Positions 40,434-48,307 of a DNA stretch of 49,429 nt are shown in pieces. Within the stretch, counting starts at the first letter, position 1; each line of letters begins with the position of its first letter. The DNA comes from an uncultured bacterium (lineage in GTDB: Bacteria > Desulfobacterota > Desulfobaccia > Desulfobaccales > 0-14-0-80-60-11). Made by a program: the position numbers and the translations under genes. The stretch spans positions 1-49,429 of the forward strand of contig CALEAV010000029.1 of assembly GCA_937943575.1 (NCBI GenBank). Direction: 5' to 3'. Under the pieces are notes generated by a model, which searched no databases, was not told the origin of the DNA, and saw only the letters and a program-made list of their open reading frames with translations.

Positions 40434-41433
40434 AGCCGTGGGCACCCGCCTGGCCCATGACATCACCGAAATCCGGCCCGGGGAATTCAAAGGCCCGGCC
40501 TTTACCAAGGGACACCTGGTGTGCGAGGCGGACCTCTGCCGCCTGCAGCGCCTGGGCAAAAACCACCTTTACGTCATCGAACTGGCGGAGGACGAGATCC
40601 ACGAAAACGAGGCCGCCGCCATCCTGGCCGAGGCCCTGGCGGGAGAGGGGGTGGTGTGGCAGAACAACCCCAAGGAGGGCCGCATCAACCTCTATGCCGG
40701 GCGGGACGGTCTCTTGGTGGTGGACGTGCCGGCCCTGGCGGCCTTCAACATGGTGGAGGAGGTGATGTGCGCCACCCTGCACAGTTACACCCTGGTGAAG
40801 CAGGGGGACCTGGTGGCGGGCACCCGGGCCATCCCCCTCATCATGAAGCGGGCGGTCATTGAGCGGGCCGCGGCCATCGCCCGCCAGCATGGCGCGGTGC
40901 TCCGGGTGCTGCCCCTGCGGGCAGCCAGGGCGGGCATCGTCATCACCGGCAACGAGGTCTTCCACGGCCTCATCCCGGACCGCTTCGCCCCCATCCTGGA
41001 GGGCAAGCTGGCCCGCCTGGGGCTGGAGTCGGGCGGGGTCAGCTTCGCCCCGGACGACCCCCAGCTCATCGCCGGGGCCATCCGGGGGCATCTGCAGGCC
41101 GGCTGCAGCCTCATCCTGGTGACCGGCGGCATGAGCGTCGATCCCGACGACGTCACCCGGCAGGGCATCCGTGAGGCCGGCGCCCAGGAGATCCACTACG
41201 GCGCCGCGGTGCTGCCCGGGGCCATGTTCCTGTGCGCCTACATCGGGGAGGTGCCGGTGCTGGGGGTGCCGGCCTGCGCCCTGCACCATCCGGTCACCGT
41301 GCTGGACCTGGTCCTGCCCCGGGTCCTGGCCGGGGAGCGGGTGGGGAGGCGGGAGCTGGCCTTCATGGGCCATGGGGGCCTGTGCCGCCACTGCCCGGAG
41401 TGCCACTACCCCCGCTGCGCCTTCGGCAAGTGA
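40408..41433 (+). CDS. MoeA-like molybdopterin-binding protein with Cys-rich tail
   Basis: 341 residues, ATG 40408 inside the end of the fmdE gene. The MoaB/Mog-type molybdopterin-binding domain occupies about 170-310, with GIVITGNEVFHGLIPD, ILVTGGMSVDPDD and the VPACALHHPVTVLDLVLPR end of the fold. The N-terminal part (LSEAVGTRLAHDITEI) is MoeA-like but shorter than full MoeA. The tail carries C326, C329, C332 and C337 (CRHCPECHYPRC), a possible metal or cluster site. It ends the molybdoenzyme operon and probably inserts or holds Mo-cofactor for it. It need not be the cell's housekeeping MoeA. Confidence 0.88.
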   Translation: MIKKIPLSEAVGTRLAHDITEIRPGEFKGPAFTKGHLVCEADLCRLQRLGKNHLYVIELAEDEIHENEAAAILAEALAGEGVVWQNNPKEGRINLYAGRDGLLVVDVPALAAFNMVEEVMCATLHSYTLVKQGDLVAGTRAIPLIMKRAVIERAAAIARQHGAVLRVLPLRAARAGIVITGNEVFHGLIPDRFAPILEGKLARLGLESGGVSFAPDDPQLIAGAIRGHLQAGCSLILVTGGMSVDPDDVTRQGIREAGAQEIHYGAAVLPGAMFLCAYIGEVPVLGVPACALHHPVTVLDLVLPRVLAGERVGRRELAFMGHGGLCRHCPECHYPRCAFGK

Positions 41434-41512
41434 GTCCGCTGGCCGAGGGGTGGACCGGGGCTGACAGGCCCCATGTCCTCCCCTCAAACTGCAGACCCAG
41501 GTAGGGGGTTGG

Positions 41513-41558
41513 GGGAGAGGGCGTGGGCAGGGGGCGGCGCTCCCTGGCCCCCTCTCCC
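41513..41558. terminator. Possible bidirectional terminator hairpin between convergent genes
   Basis: GGGAGAGGG (41513-41521) and CCCTCTCCC (41550-41558) are perfectly complementary around a GC-rich 28-nt loop. It sits just before the stop of the minus-strand NMO-like gene and 80 nt after the moeA-like stop. There is no T-tract on either side, so confidence is low. Confidence 0.3.
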
Positions 41559-41563
41559 ACAAG

Positions 41564-42667
41564 CTACCTTTCGGTCGGCGCCCCGCCCAGAAGCTCGTCC
41601 ATGAGCTCGTCCACCGTCAGGATGCGGTCCACCAGATGGGCCCGCTGGCCCACGGTGAAGATGGGGGCCTCCTCCTCGGTGTAGCCGTGGGCGCTCAGAA
41701 GCACGTTGCAGATGCAGAAATCCTCGCAGGAGTCCTTGGCGGAGCAGACGGTGAAGTTGCCCTCCGCGTCCTTTTTCAGCACATAGCCCCGGTTGCACTT
41801 GGGGGGGCGGGCCTTTTTGAGGGCCAGCTGGTAGCCGGGGGAGGTCTTGAGGAGCCGGAAGGGCAGGCCGCAGGGCGAGCCGGGCTTGTCGCTGACGATG
41901 ATGTCCTGGGCCCGGCACCTGACGATGGCCTGCTTGAACTCCTCGCTGGCGCCGCTTTCCACCGTGGCCGCAAAGCGGGTCCCCATCTGAACTCCGTCTG
42001 CCCCCAGCCCATTCATCCAGCGCACAATATCCTCCCGGTAATAGATGCCGCCGGCCACGATGACGGGGTAGTCGCCGTTTTTCTGGGCGAACTCCTTGAT
42101 GGGCGGGAAGAGGTTCTCCAGCCGGGATTCCTCCTTCTGCAGGTCCGCCAGGGTGAAGCCCAGGTGCCCGCCGGCCAGGGGGCCTTCCAGGACCACGGCG
42201 TCGGGGGGGCGCCGGTAGCGCTCCAGCCAACGTCGGTGGATGATTTTCAGGGCCTTGACCGAGGAGACGATGGGGATGAGGGCCACCGGGGCAGTCTTGA
42301 CTTCGTCGGGCAGGGTGGTGGGCAGACCGGCGCCCAGGATCAGGGCGTTCACCCCGCCGTCAATGGCGCCCAGGATGGAGGGAAAGAAGGTTTTATGCAG
42401 GGCCACCATGATGTTGATGGCGATGAAGCCGCCTTCGCTCTTGGCCTCCGCCACCTCGATGGCCGCAGCCTCCCGGGCGTCCACCCGCCGGCCGAGGCGT
42501 TTGCTCACCAGGGTGTGCAGCGCGGCGCTGGAGATGGTGCCGATACCGCCCCGCCGGGCCACCGCTCGGGCCAGGGGGGCCAGGGAGATGCCGATGCCCA
42601 TCCCCCCCTGGACAAAGATGACTTTCCGGGCGGCGCCTTGAACTTCTACTGTGGGTAATGTGATCAT
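41564..42667 (-). CDS. Nitronate monooxygenase/2-nitropropane dioxygenase-like flavoprotein with Cys-rich C-terminal region
   Basis: 367 residues from ATG 42667, with AAGGGAG upstream; an in-frame GTG at 42679 overlaps that ribosome site. It is an FMN-binding TIM barrel: VQGGMGIGISLAPLARAVARRGG, then EGPLAGGHLGF, VIVAGGIYYREDI and GADGVQMGTRF. After the barrel an insert carries five clustered cysteines or more (CNRGYV..., TVCSAKDSCEDFCICN), unlike plain NMO or FabK. The Cys group may hold an Fe-S cluster or zinc. Substrate unknown; the family oxidises nitronates or reduces enoyl thioesters. Confidence 0.87.
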   Translation of the reverse strand: MITLPTVEVQGAARKVIFVQGGMGIGISLAPLARAVARRGGIGTISSAALHTLVSKRLGRRVDAREAAAIEVAEAKSEGGFIAINIMVALHKTFFPSILGAIDGGVNALILGAGLPTTLPDEVKTAPVALIPIVSSVKALKIIHRRWLERYRRPPDAVVLEGPLAGGHLGFTLADLQKEESRLENLFPPIKEFAQKNGDYPVIVAGGIYYREDIVRWMNGLGADGVQMGTRFAATVESGASEEFKQAIVRCRAQDIIVSDKPGSPCGLPFRLLKTSPGYQLALKKARPPKCNRGYVLKKDAEGNFTVCSAKDSCEDFCICNVLLSAHGYTEEEAPIFTVGQRAHLVDRILTVDELMDELLGGAPTER

Positions 42668-42757
42668 GCTCCCTTTCACAGCTGGAAATGTCTTATTTTA
42701 TCAGTTTCCGCCCCTCAAGGCTGTTTTTTCCGGTGCAGCGGGGGGGTCAGCGTCGGC

Positions 42758-43222
42758 TCACTCCTCGGTGCGCCAGCCGGTGATGATCACCAGGGTGGCG
42801 CCTTCCTCGGCCCAGTCAAAGAGGCGCTCGATATAGGGGGACTCCACGTGCACGCAGCCATGGGTGGCATACTCCCGGCGCTGGGGGGGTGGGGGCACCT
42901 CCCCGGCGTGGATGGCCCGGCGGTGTTTCAGGTCAAAAAACAGGGAGTAGGGCATGGGCACCTGATACTTCCGGGAGAAGTAATCCTCCACCTTTTGGCG
43001 CACCCAATAGACGCCGGGGGGTGTAGTGGTCTCGTCATCTCCGGTGAGGACGGGAAATTCCATGATCTTTCTGCCGTCCTCATAGGCCCTGCCCACCTGC
43101 CTGGTCTGATCGATCCAGATGACCTTGCCGGCCCGGGGCGGAGGATCGGAGGCAGTGGCCGCCGGGAAAAACAGGAGGAGCGGCCCCAGGACCACCATGA
43201 ACCATAACTTCTTTGTCAGCAT
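42758..43222 (-). CDS. Exported YkuD-type L,D-transpeptidase
   Basis: 154 residues from ATG 43222 behind GGGGGGAC. The signal peptide (1-25, LTKKLWFMVVLGPLLLFF) directs export. The YkuD domain shows DQTRQVGRAYEDGRK, TPPGVYWV, the catalytic histidine block AIHAGEV (about 103-109), and the nucleophile C123 in THGCVHV. The usual Arg after SHGC-x is His125 here. The enzyme crosslinks peptidoglycan peptides or anchors lipoproteins via a Cys acyl-enzyme. It is at the small end for the family, with no LysM or other binding domain. Confidence 0.92.
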   Translation of the reverse strand: MLTKKLWFMVVLGPLLLFFPAATASDPPPRAGKVIWIDQTRQVGRAYEDGRKIMEFPVLTGDDETTTPPGVYWVRQKVEDYFSRKYQVPMPYSLFFDLKHRRAIHAGEVPPPPQRREYATHGCVHVESPYIERLFDWAEEGATLVIITGWRTEE

Positions 43223-43307
43223 TGCGTCCCCCCCAGGCTCCAAGGGACTCCCCTGGTTCTCTCCCCTTGTCATCCGGCAAGGACAAGGTTAATGTGCAGA
43301 CAAAAAC

Positions 43308-43973
43308 ATGGTGAGGCGTCTAAACGGTATGGAGGACCCGACCCCCGGCTGGTGCTATGATCTCCGGCCCGGGCTGAGCCTCAGGACCCGCCGGCCGCCT
43401 GCGGGCGCCCCTGCCGGGGAGGGGGTGCTCCTGGTGGAGCCGCAGGGGGCCTTTCCCCCCACCCATCCCGCCACCCGCCTGTGCCTGGACCTCCTCACCC
43501 GGGCGCTGGCCGCCTCCCCGGTGCACAGCTTCCTGGACGTGGGCTGCGGCAGCGGGGTGCTGGCGCTGGCCGCCGCCGCCCTGGGCGTCCCCTCCGTCGC
43601 GGCGGTGGACATCGCCCCGGAGGCAGTGCGGGCCACGCGGCGCAACGCCCTCGCCAACGGCCTGGCCTCCCGTCTTTACGTCATCCACGGCTCCACCGAG
43701 TGCCTGAAAGGCCCCTTTGAGCTGGTGGCGGCCAACCTGCACCTTGACGTCCACCGGGCCAAGATCTCCGAGCTCACCCGCCTGGCCGCGCCCCGGGGGC
43801 GCCTCCTTCTGGCCGGCTTCCGGGAGCCCGGCGAGGCGGAGCTGTGGGCCGCCTATGCTGCGCGCCGCTGGCAGCTTCTCGAGCGCCGCACCCGGGGGTT
43901 TACCGCTCCCAACCTGCCTTCGGGGGTGAGCTTCGTCTGGGTGGCCGGGCTTTTGGCGCCTGCGGCCGGCTGA
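43308..43973 (+). CDS. PrmA-like class I methyltransferase (no N-terminal substrate domain)
   Basis: 221 residues from ATG 43308; ATG 43329 with GGTGAGG upstream is an alternative start. The SAM fold is clear: FLDVGCGSGVLALAAAALG, AAVDIAPEAVRATRRNALANGL, then VAANLHLDVHRAKISELTRLAAPRGRLLLAGF, matching ribosomal protein L11 methyltransferase (AN-[IL]) in its catalytic half. The L11-binding N-terminal domain of PrmA is missing, so the substrate may differ. It converges on the M32 carboxypeptidase gene with only 7 nt between the stops. Confidence 0.83.
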   Translation: MVRRLNGMEDPTPGWCYDLRPGLSLRTRRPPAGAPAGEGVLLVEPQGAFPPTHPATRLCLDLLTRALAASPVHSFLDVGCGSGVLALAAAALGVPSVAAVDIAPEAVRATRRNALANGLASRLYVIHGSTECLKGPFELVAANLHLDVHRAKISELTRLAAPRGRLLLAGFREPGEAELWAAYAARRWQLLERRTRGFTAPNLPSGVSFVWVAGLLAPAAG

Positions 43974-43980
43974 CCCCCTT

Positions 43981-45480
43981 TCACGGCTCCCGGGTGAATT
44001 TTTCCTCCGCATAGCGCAAGAAGTACCGGGGGCTCAGATCCTCGCCGGTCACCTCCCGCACCAGCTCCCGGGGCCAGAAAGTGGAGCCTGGGAGGTGAAT
44101 CTTTTCCCGCAGCCAGGCCAACAGCGGCCGGAAATCCCCCCGGGCGATGGCCGCCGGCAGGTCCCCCAGCTCTTCGTGCGCCCGGGCAAAAAACTGGGCG
44201 GCGTACAGGTTCCCCAGGGTGTAGGTGGGGAAGTAGCCGAAGTGCCCCCCGGACCAGTGCACGTCCTGGAGCACCCCCTGGGCGTCGTCGGGCACCTGGA
44301 GGTCCAGGCGGCGCCGCACCTCTTCGTTCCAGGCCTCCGGCAGGTCGGCCGCGGTCAGCCCGCCGTTGACGAGTTCCCGCTCCAGGTGGAAGCGGAAGAT
44401 GATGTGCAGGTTGTAAGTGAGCTCATCGGCCTCCACCCGGATAAGGCTGGGGCGCACCTGGTTCACCGCCGCGTAAAACTCCTCGGGCTTCGCTGTCTGC
44501 AGCTCCGGAAAGGCGGCTTGCACCTGGGGCAGGAAGAAGCGCCAGAAGGCAAGCGAGCGGCCCACCAGGTTCTCCCACAGCCGGGACTGGGATTCGTGAA
44601 TGCCCAGGGAGACGGCCTCCCCCCGGGGGGTGCCCCAGTGCTCCGGAGGCAGGCCCTGGCTGTAAAGGGCGTGGCCTGCCTCGTGCAAAGCGGCGAAGAA
44701 GGCAGCGCCCAGGAAGCTGTCATCGTAGCGGGTGGTGATGCGGGCATCCCCGATCCCCAGGCTGATGCTGAAGGGATGGGCGGTGGTGTCCAGGCGGCCG
44801 GCGGCGAAGTCGTACCCCAGGGCCTGGACGGCCTGCCGGGCCAGGGCCTCCTGGCGCTCCCGGGGGAAGGTGCCCCGCAGCAGCCGGTCGCCCTGGCGGA
44901 AGGGCGCCGCCACCCGGGTAAGGAGCTCCCGCAAAGCCCCCTCCAGTTCCTGGAAGAGGGGCGCCAGGGCTTGGGCCCGCTCCCCGGGTTCATAGAGGTC
45001 CAGGAGGGCGTCGTAGGGCTCCGTCTCATAGCCCAGGGCCTGGGCCTGCTCCCGTTTGAGGGTGAGCAGGCGTTCCAGGTGGGGCTGAAAGCCCGGCCAG
45101 TGGTTTTTGGCCCTCGCCACCTCCCAGGCGGTCTGGCCTTCCGAGGCGGCCTGGGCCAGGGCGGCGGCCAGCTCCGGGGGGATGCGCACCGCCTGCTCAT
45201 AGCGGCGCCGCCATTCCCGGACATTCACCGCCTCAGGCGAGCGGGGGTCCGCCGCCAGGGCGCTCCCCGCCACTGCCGCCAGCCACTCCCCCACCCGGGG
45301 ATCGGTGTCCCGGGCGTGGATGAACCGGGCCAGGGCCGCCAGCTGCCGGGCCCGGTGGGCATGCCCCCTGGGGGGCAGCATGGTGCGCTGGTCCCAGAAC
45401 AGGAGCTTCTGTGCCTCCCGGAGGTAGGCGGTTTCCCGGTAATGCTCCACCAGGTGCTGGTAGGATTGCTCCGGGGTCAT
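43981..45480 (-). CDS. Thermostable carboxypeptidase Taq-type metallopeptidase (M32)
   Basis: 499 residues from ATG 45480 behind GGGAGGGA. The M32 signatures are complete: HPF (235-237), DARITTRY (246-253), the zinc/catalytic HEAGH (266-270) and IHESQSRLWEN, which supplies the third zinc ligand. The family are cytosolic Zn or Co carboxypeptidases of about 500 residues, fitting the length here. They trim peptides from the C-terminus. The gene is monocistronic as far as can be seen. Confidence 0.96.
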   Translation of the reverse strand: MTPEQSYQHLVEHYRETAYLREAQKLLFWDQRTMLPPRGHAHRARQLAALARFIHARDTDPRVGEWLAAVAGSALAADPRSPEAVNVREWRRRYEQAVRIPPELAAALAQAASEGQTAWEVARAKNHWPGFQPHLERLLTLKREQAQALGYETEPYDALLDLYEPGERAQALAPLFQELEGALRELLTRVAAPFRQGDRLLRGTFPRERQEALARQAVQALGYDFAAGRLDTTAHPFSISLGIGDARITTRYDDSFLGAAFFAALHEAGHALYSQGLPPEHWGTPRGEAVSLGIHESQSRLWENLVGRSLAFWRFFLPQVQAAFPELQTAKPEEFYAAVNQVRPSLIRVEADELTYNLHIIFRFHLERELVNGGLTAADLPEAWNEEVRRRLDLQVPDDAQGVLQDVHWSGGHFGYFPTYTLGNLYAAQFFARAHEELGDLPAAIARGDFRPLLAWLREKIHLPGSTFWPRELVREVTGEDLSPRYFLRYAEEKFTREP

Positions 45481-45514
45481 GGAGTCCCTCCCGCAGGATG
45501 CCGGCAAAGCAGGT

Positions 45515-45544
45515 TTGACATGATGTGGCCCGTCTCAGTTTAAT
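45515..45544 (+). promoter_or_regulatory. Predicted promoter of the TauE/SafE permease gene
   Basis: Perfect -35 TTGACA (45515-45520), an 18-nt spacer and -10 TTTAAT (45539-45544), followed by about 60 nt of leader and the ribosome site AAGGGGA before ATG 45609. Confidence 0.6.
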
Positions 45545-45608
45545 TCATTGCCTCGGGAACCCCTTCCCTCGTAGAATTAAGAAAAATTTCACATGAAAAG
45601 GGGATTCC

Positions 45609-46574
45609 ATGCATTTTCCCGTTTCCGGTGTGGATGTCAACCCCCTGGTGCCGGTGGTGGTGGCGCTGGTGGTCTCCACCTTCACCTCCATGGGCGGGGT
45701 CTCCGGGGCCTTTCTGCTCCTCCCCTTCCAGGTGAGTGTGCTGGGGTTCACCAGCCCGGCGGTGAGCCCCACCAACCTGGTGTTCAACATTGTGGCCATT
45801 CCCAGCGGGGTCTACCGCTACCTCCGGGAGGGCCGCATGAACTGGCCGGTGGCCGGCGTCACCATCCTGGGGACCCTGCCGGGGCTCATCGCCGGGGCCC
45901 TCATCCGCATCCGCTGGCTGCCGCACCCCCGGCAGTTCAAGCTCTTTGTCGGCGCCGTCCTCCTGTATATCGGCGGCCGCCTGCTGTGGGATCAGACCCC
46001 CTGGGCCAGACGCAAGAAGGCCGCCATCCAGGAGTTTGAAGCCAAGGTCAGCGCGCGGCTGCAGGAGGTCCTCAAGGCGGCGGGCTACCGCGCCGGTGCC
46101 CCCCTGCCGGAGGCCGCCCGGGTGCGCACCCGGGTCGTGGGCCTGCGTGCCATTTCCTATGACTTCCTGGGGGAGACCTTCACCTTCAACACCGTCGGGG
46201 TCTTCGTCCTGGCCCTGGTGGTGGGCCTCATCGGCGGCACCTACGGCATCGGCGGCGGCGCCATCATCGCCCCCTTTCTGGCCGCGGTCTTCCAGCTCCC
46301 CATCTACACCATCGCCGGCGCGGCGCTCCTGGGCACCTTCATCACCTCCGTGGCCGGGGTGGCCATCTACTACGGCCTGGCCCCCTACTATCCCGGCCAG
46401 GCCGTGGCCCCGGACCTGCTGTTGGGGGCGCTCTTCGGCCTGGGAGGCTTCATGGGCATGTACATCGGGGCCCGGCTGCAAAAATTCCTCCCCGGCAGCC
46501 TTATCCGCCTCGGCCTGGGCATTGTCATCGTCGGTCTGGCCCTGCGCTACATCGTGGGATTCTGGCTGAACTGA
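45609..46574 (+). CDS. TauE/SafE-family permease (sulfite/anion exporter-like)
   Basis: 321 residues, about eight helices in two halves joined by a cytosolic loop (about 125-190). The paired family motifs are STFTSMGGVSGAFLLLP in the first half and GGTYGIGGGAIIAPFLAAVF in the second. The family moves sulfite, sulfoacetate or similar anions, often outward. Its own promoter lies at 45515-45544. In an organism handling sulfur oxyanions, sulfite export is plausible but unproven. The cytosolic loop is longer than in minimal members and has no recognised motif. Confidence 0.92.
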   Translation: MHFPVSGVDVNPLVPVVVALVVSTFTSMGGVSGAFLLLPFQVSVLGFTSPAVSPTNLVFNIVAIPSGVYRYLREGRMNWPVAGVTILGTLPGLIAGALIRIRWLPHPRQFKLFVGAVLLYIGGRLLWDQTPWARRKKAAIQEFEAKVSARLQEVLKAAGYRAGAPLPEAARVRTRVVGLRAISYDFLGETFTFNTVGVFVLALVVGLIGGTYGIGGGAIIAPFLAAVFQLPIYTIAGAALLGTFITSVAGVAIYYGLAPYYPGQAVAPDLLLGALFGLGGFMGMYIGARLQKFLPGSLIRLGLGIVIVGLALRYIVGFWLN

Positions 46575-46644
46575 GTCCCCGGAGGAGGAAGGGGAACCCC
46601 CCCACTTCCCCGGGCGTCCCCCCCTACCAGGATGGGGGGTAAGA

Positions 46645-46653
46645 TGTTATAAT
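46645..46653 (+). promoter_or_regulatory. Extended -10 promoter element before the alpha/beta hydrolase gene
   Basis: TGTTATAAT combines the TGn extension with a perfect TATAAT -10. No good -35 lies upstream, which is usual for extended -10 promoters. The leader to ATG 46716 is about 55 nt. Confidence 0.55.
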
Positions 46654-46715
46654 GACATGACAGGGCAGGGAGGGGCGGTGAGGCGCCATCGGGTCCCTCC
46701 CGACCCGGGGCAGCC

Positions 46716-47483
46716 ATGAGCCTGGAGTATTCAGAGAAAGGCATCGTCTTCTTTCCGGACCCACACCTGGAAGGCACGCCGGCGGACTGGGGCCTCCCCT
46801 ACCAGGAGGTCTGGTTCACCGCCGCCGACGGGGTGCGCCTGCACAGCTGGCTGGTGCCCAAACCGGGCTGCCCCCTGTTCCTGTGGTTCCATGGCAATGC
46901 CGGCAACATCAGCCACCGCCTGGAGAACCTCAGGCTCCTGCACGAGCTTTCGGACGTGCAGGTGTTTATCTTTGATTACCGGGAGTATGGCCTCTCCCAG
47001 GGGCGCATCACCCGGGAGGGCACCTATCTGGATGCCGCCGCGGCCTACCGCACCGCCACCGAGGAGCTGGGCTTCGCCCCCCAAGACATTGTGCTCTTCG
47101 GCAGATCGCTGGGCACCGCCCTGGCCACGGACCTGGCCGCCCGGGTGCCCTGCCGCAGCCTGATTCTGGAGGCGGCCTTCACCAACTCCCAGGAGATGGC
47201 CCGGCTCTATGCCCCCTTTCTCTTCGACTGGCGGCCGTCGGTGCCCTATGACAATCTGGGGAGGATCGGCGCAGTGCGGGTGCCGCTCCTGGTGATTCAC
47301 GGCACCGCCGACGAGGTCGTCCCGGTGTCCATGGGGGAGCGGGTCTATGCCGCGGCCACCGCGCCCAAGGAGCTCTATCTCATCCCCGGGGCCCATCACA
47401 ATGATACGTATCTGGTGGGGGGCAAAGAGTATTTCGCCCGTCTGAAGCGTTTCATTTACCACGGCCCCCAGGCAAGGGAGTGA
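46716..47483 (+). CDS. Alpha/beta hydrolase (BEM46/YqkD-like)
   Basis: 255 residues, no signal peptide. It has the oxyanion block LWFHGNAGNISHR, the nucleophile elbow GRSLGT (Ser about 132), the acid in VIHGTADEVVP and the catalytic His in PGAHHNDTYL, so the Ser-Asp-His triad is complete and in order. The N-terminus FFPDPHLEGTPADWGLPYQEVWFTAADGVRLHSWLVP is typical of BEM46-like hydrolases. The substrate, an ester or peptide, is unknown. ATG 46716 has no strong ribosome site. Confidence 0.92.
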   Translation: MSLEYSEKGIVFFPDPHLEGTPADWGLPYQEVWFTAADGVRLHSWLVPKPGCPLFLWFHGNAGNISHRLENLRLLHELSDVQVFIFDYREYGLSQGRITREGTYLDAAAAYRTATEELGFAPQDIVLFGRSLGTALATDLAARVPCRSLILEAAFTNSQEMARLYAPFLFDWRPSVPYDNLGRIGAVRVPLLVIHGTADEVVPVSMGERVYAAATAPKELYLIPGAHHNDTYLVGGKEYFARLKRFIYHGPQARE

Positions 47484-47619
47484 AGAAGGGGCCGGCCCGG
47501 CTTTGCCTGGGGCCCGGTGGGGTTATACTAAAAGCTGAAACTGCTTCCCATCTCATCCACGGGGTCGGGGTCAGCAGGTCAAAAGGGCCCCTTTGCCCCC
47601 TTTGCCGGCAAGATTTACC

Positions 47620-48264
47620 ATGAGCACGGACTTAAACCGCCGGGCCCTGGCCCTGTCCTACCTCACCGTGGGCTACAATGTGCTGGAGGGCCTGGTGTCG
47701 GTCCTGGCCGGGGCCTGGGCCGGGAGCATCGCCCTGGTGGGCTTCGGCCTGGACAGCTTTGTGGAGTCCCTCTCCGGCATGGTGATGATCTGGCGCTTCC
47801 GTCCCCATGCCACCCTGAGCCCGGCCGACGTGGAGCGCCGGGAGAGGCGGGCCGTGAAGCTGGTGGGCCTCACCTTCTTCCTTCTGGCTGCCTACGTGCT
47901 CTATGAGTCGGCGGAGAAGCTCTGGCATCAGGAGGCGCCGGATCCCACCCTCCTGGGCATTGCCATTGCCCTGTTCTCCCTTCTGGCCATGCCGTTGCTC
48001 TATTACCTGAAAGCCACAACCGGCCGGCAGTTGGGGAGCCGCAGTCTGATGGCCGACTCCCGCCAGACCCTGGCCTGCGCCTTTCTCTCCGCGGCGCTGC
48101 TCATCGGGTTGGGGGCCAACTACCTCTTCGGCTTCTGGCAGGCGGACCCGGCCATCGGCCTGGTCATCGGCGCGGTGCTGGTGAAAGAGGGCCTGGAGGC
48201 CTGGCGCCAGGGGAAACTCTGCACCTGCGGCGCGGTGGCCTGCGGGAGCCGAGACGAGGCCTGA
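47620..48264 (+). CDS. Cation-diffusion-facilitator-like transporter, membrane domain only
   Basis: 214 residues from ATG 47620. Six helices match the CDF membrane domain (SYLTVGYNVLEGLVSVLAGAWAGSIALVGFGLDSFVE). The metal-site HxxxD positions of classical CDFs are changed in this branch (GFGLDS, LMADSRQT), keeping Asp. The cytosolic C-terminal domain is missing; the protein ends in CTCGAVACG, a short Cys cluster. Transport of a divalent metal such as Co, Zn or Fe is expected but not specified. The possible -10 TATACT at 47524 lacks a clear -35. Confidence 0.87.
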   Translation: MSTDLNRRALALSYLTVGYNVLEGLVSVLAGAWAGSIALVGFGLDSFVESLSGMVMIWRFRPHATLSPADVERRERRAVKLVGLTFFLLAAYVLYESAEKLWHQEAPDPTLLGIAIALFSLLAMPLLYYLKATTGRQLGSRSLMADSRQTLACAFLSAALLIGLGANYLFGFWQADPAIGLVIGAVLVKEGLEAWRQGKLCTCGAVACGSRDEA

Positions 48265-48307
48265 CCAGGGCTGCGGCCCGGCCCGGGGGAGGGGAGGGCT
48301 TTCCTCT

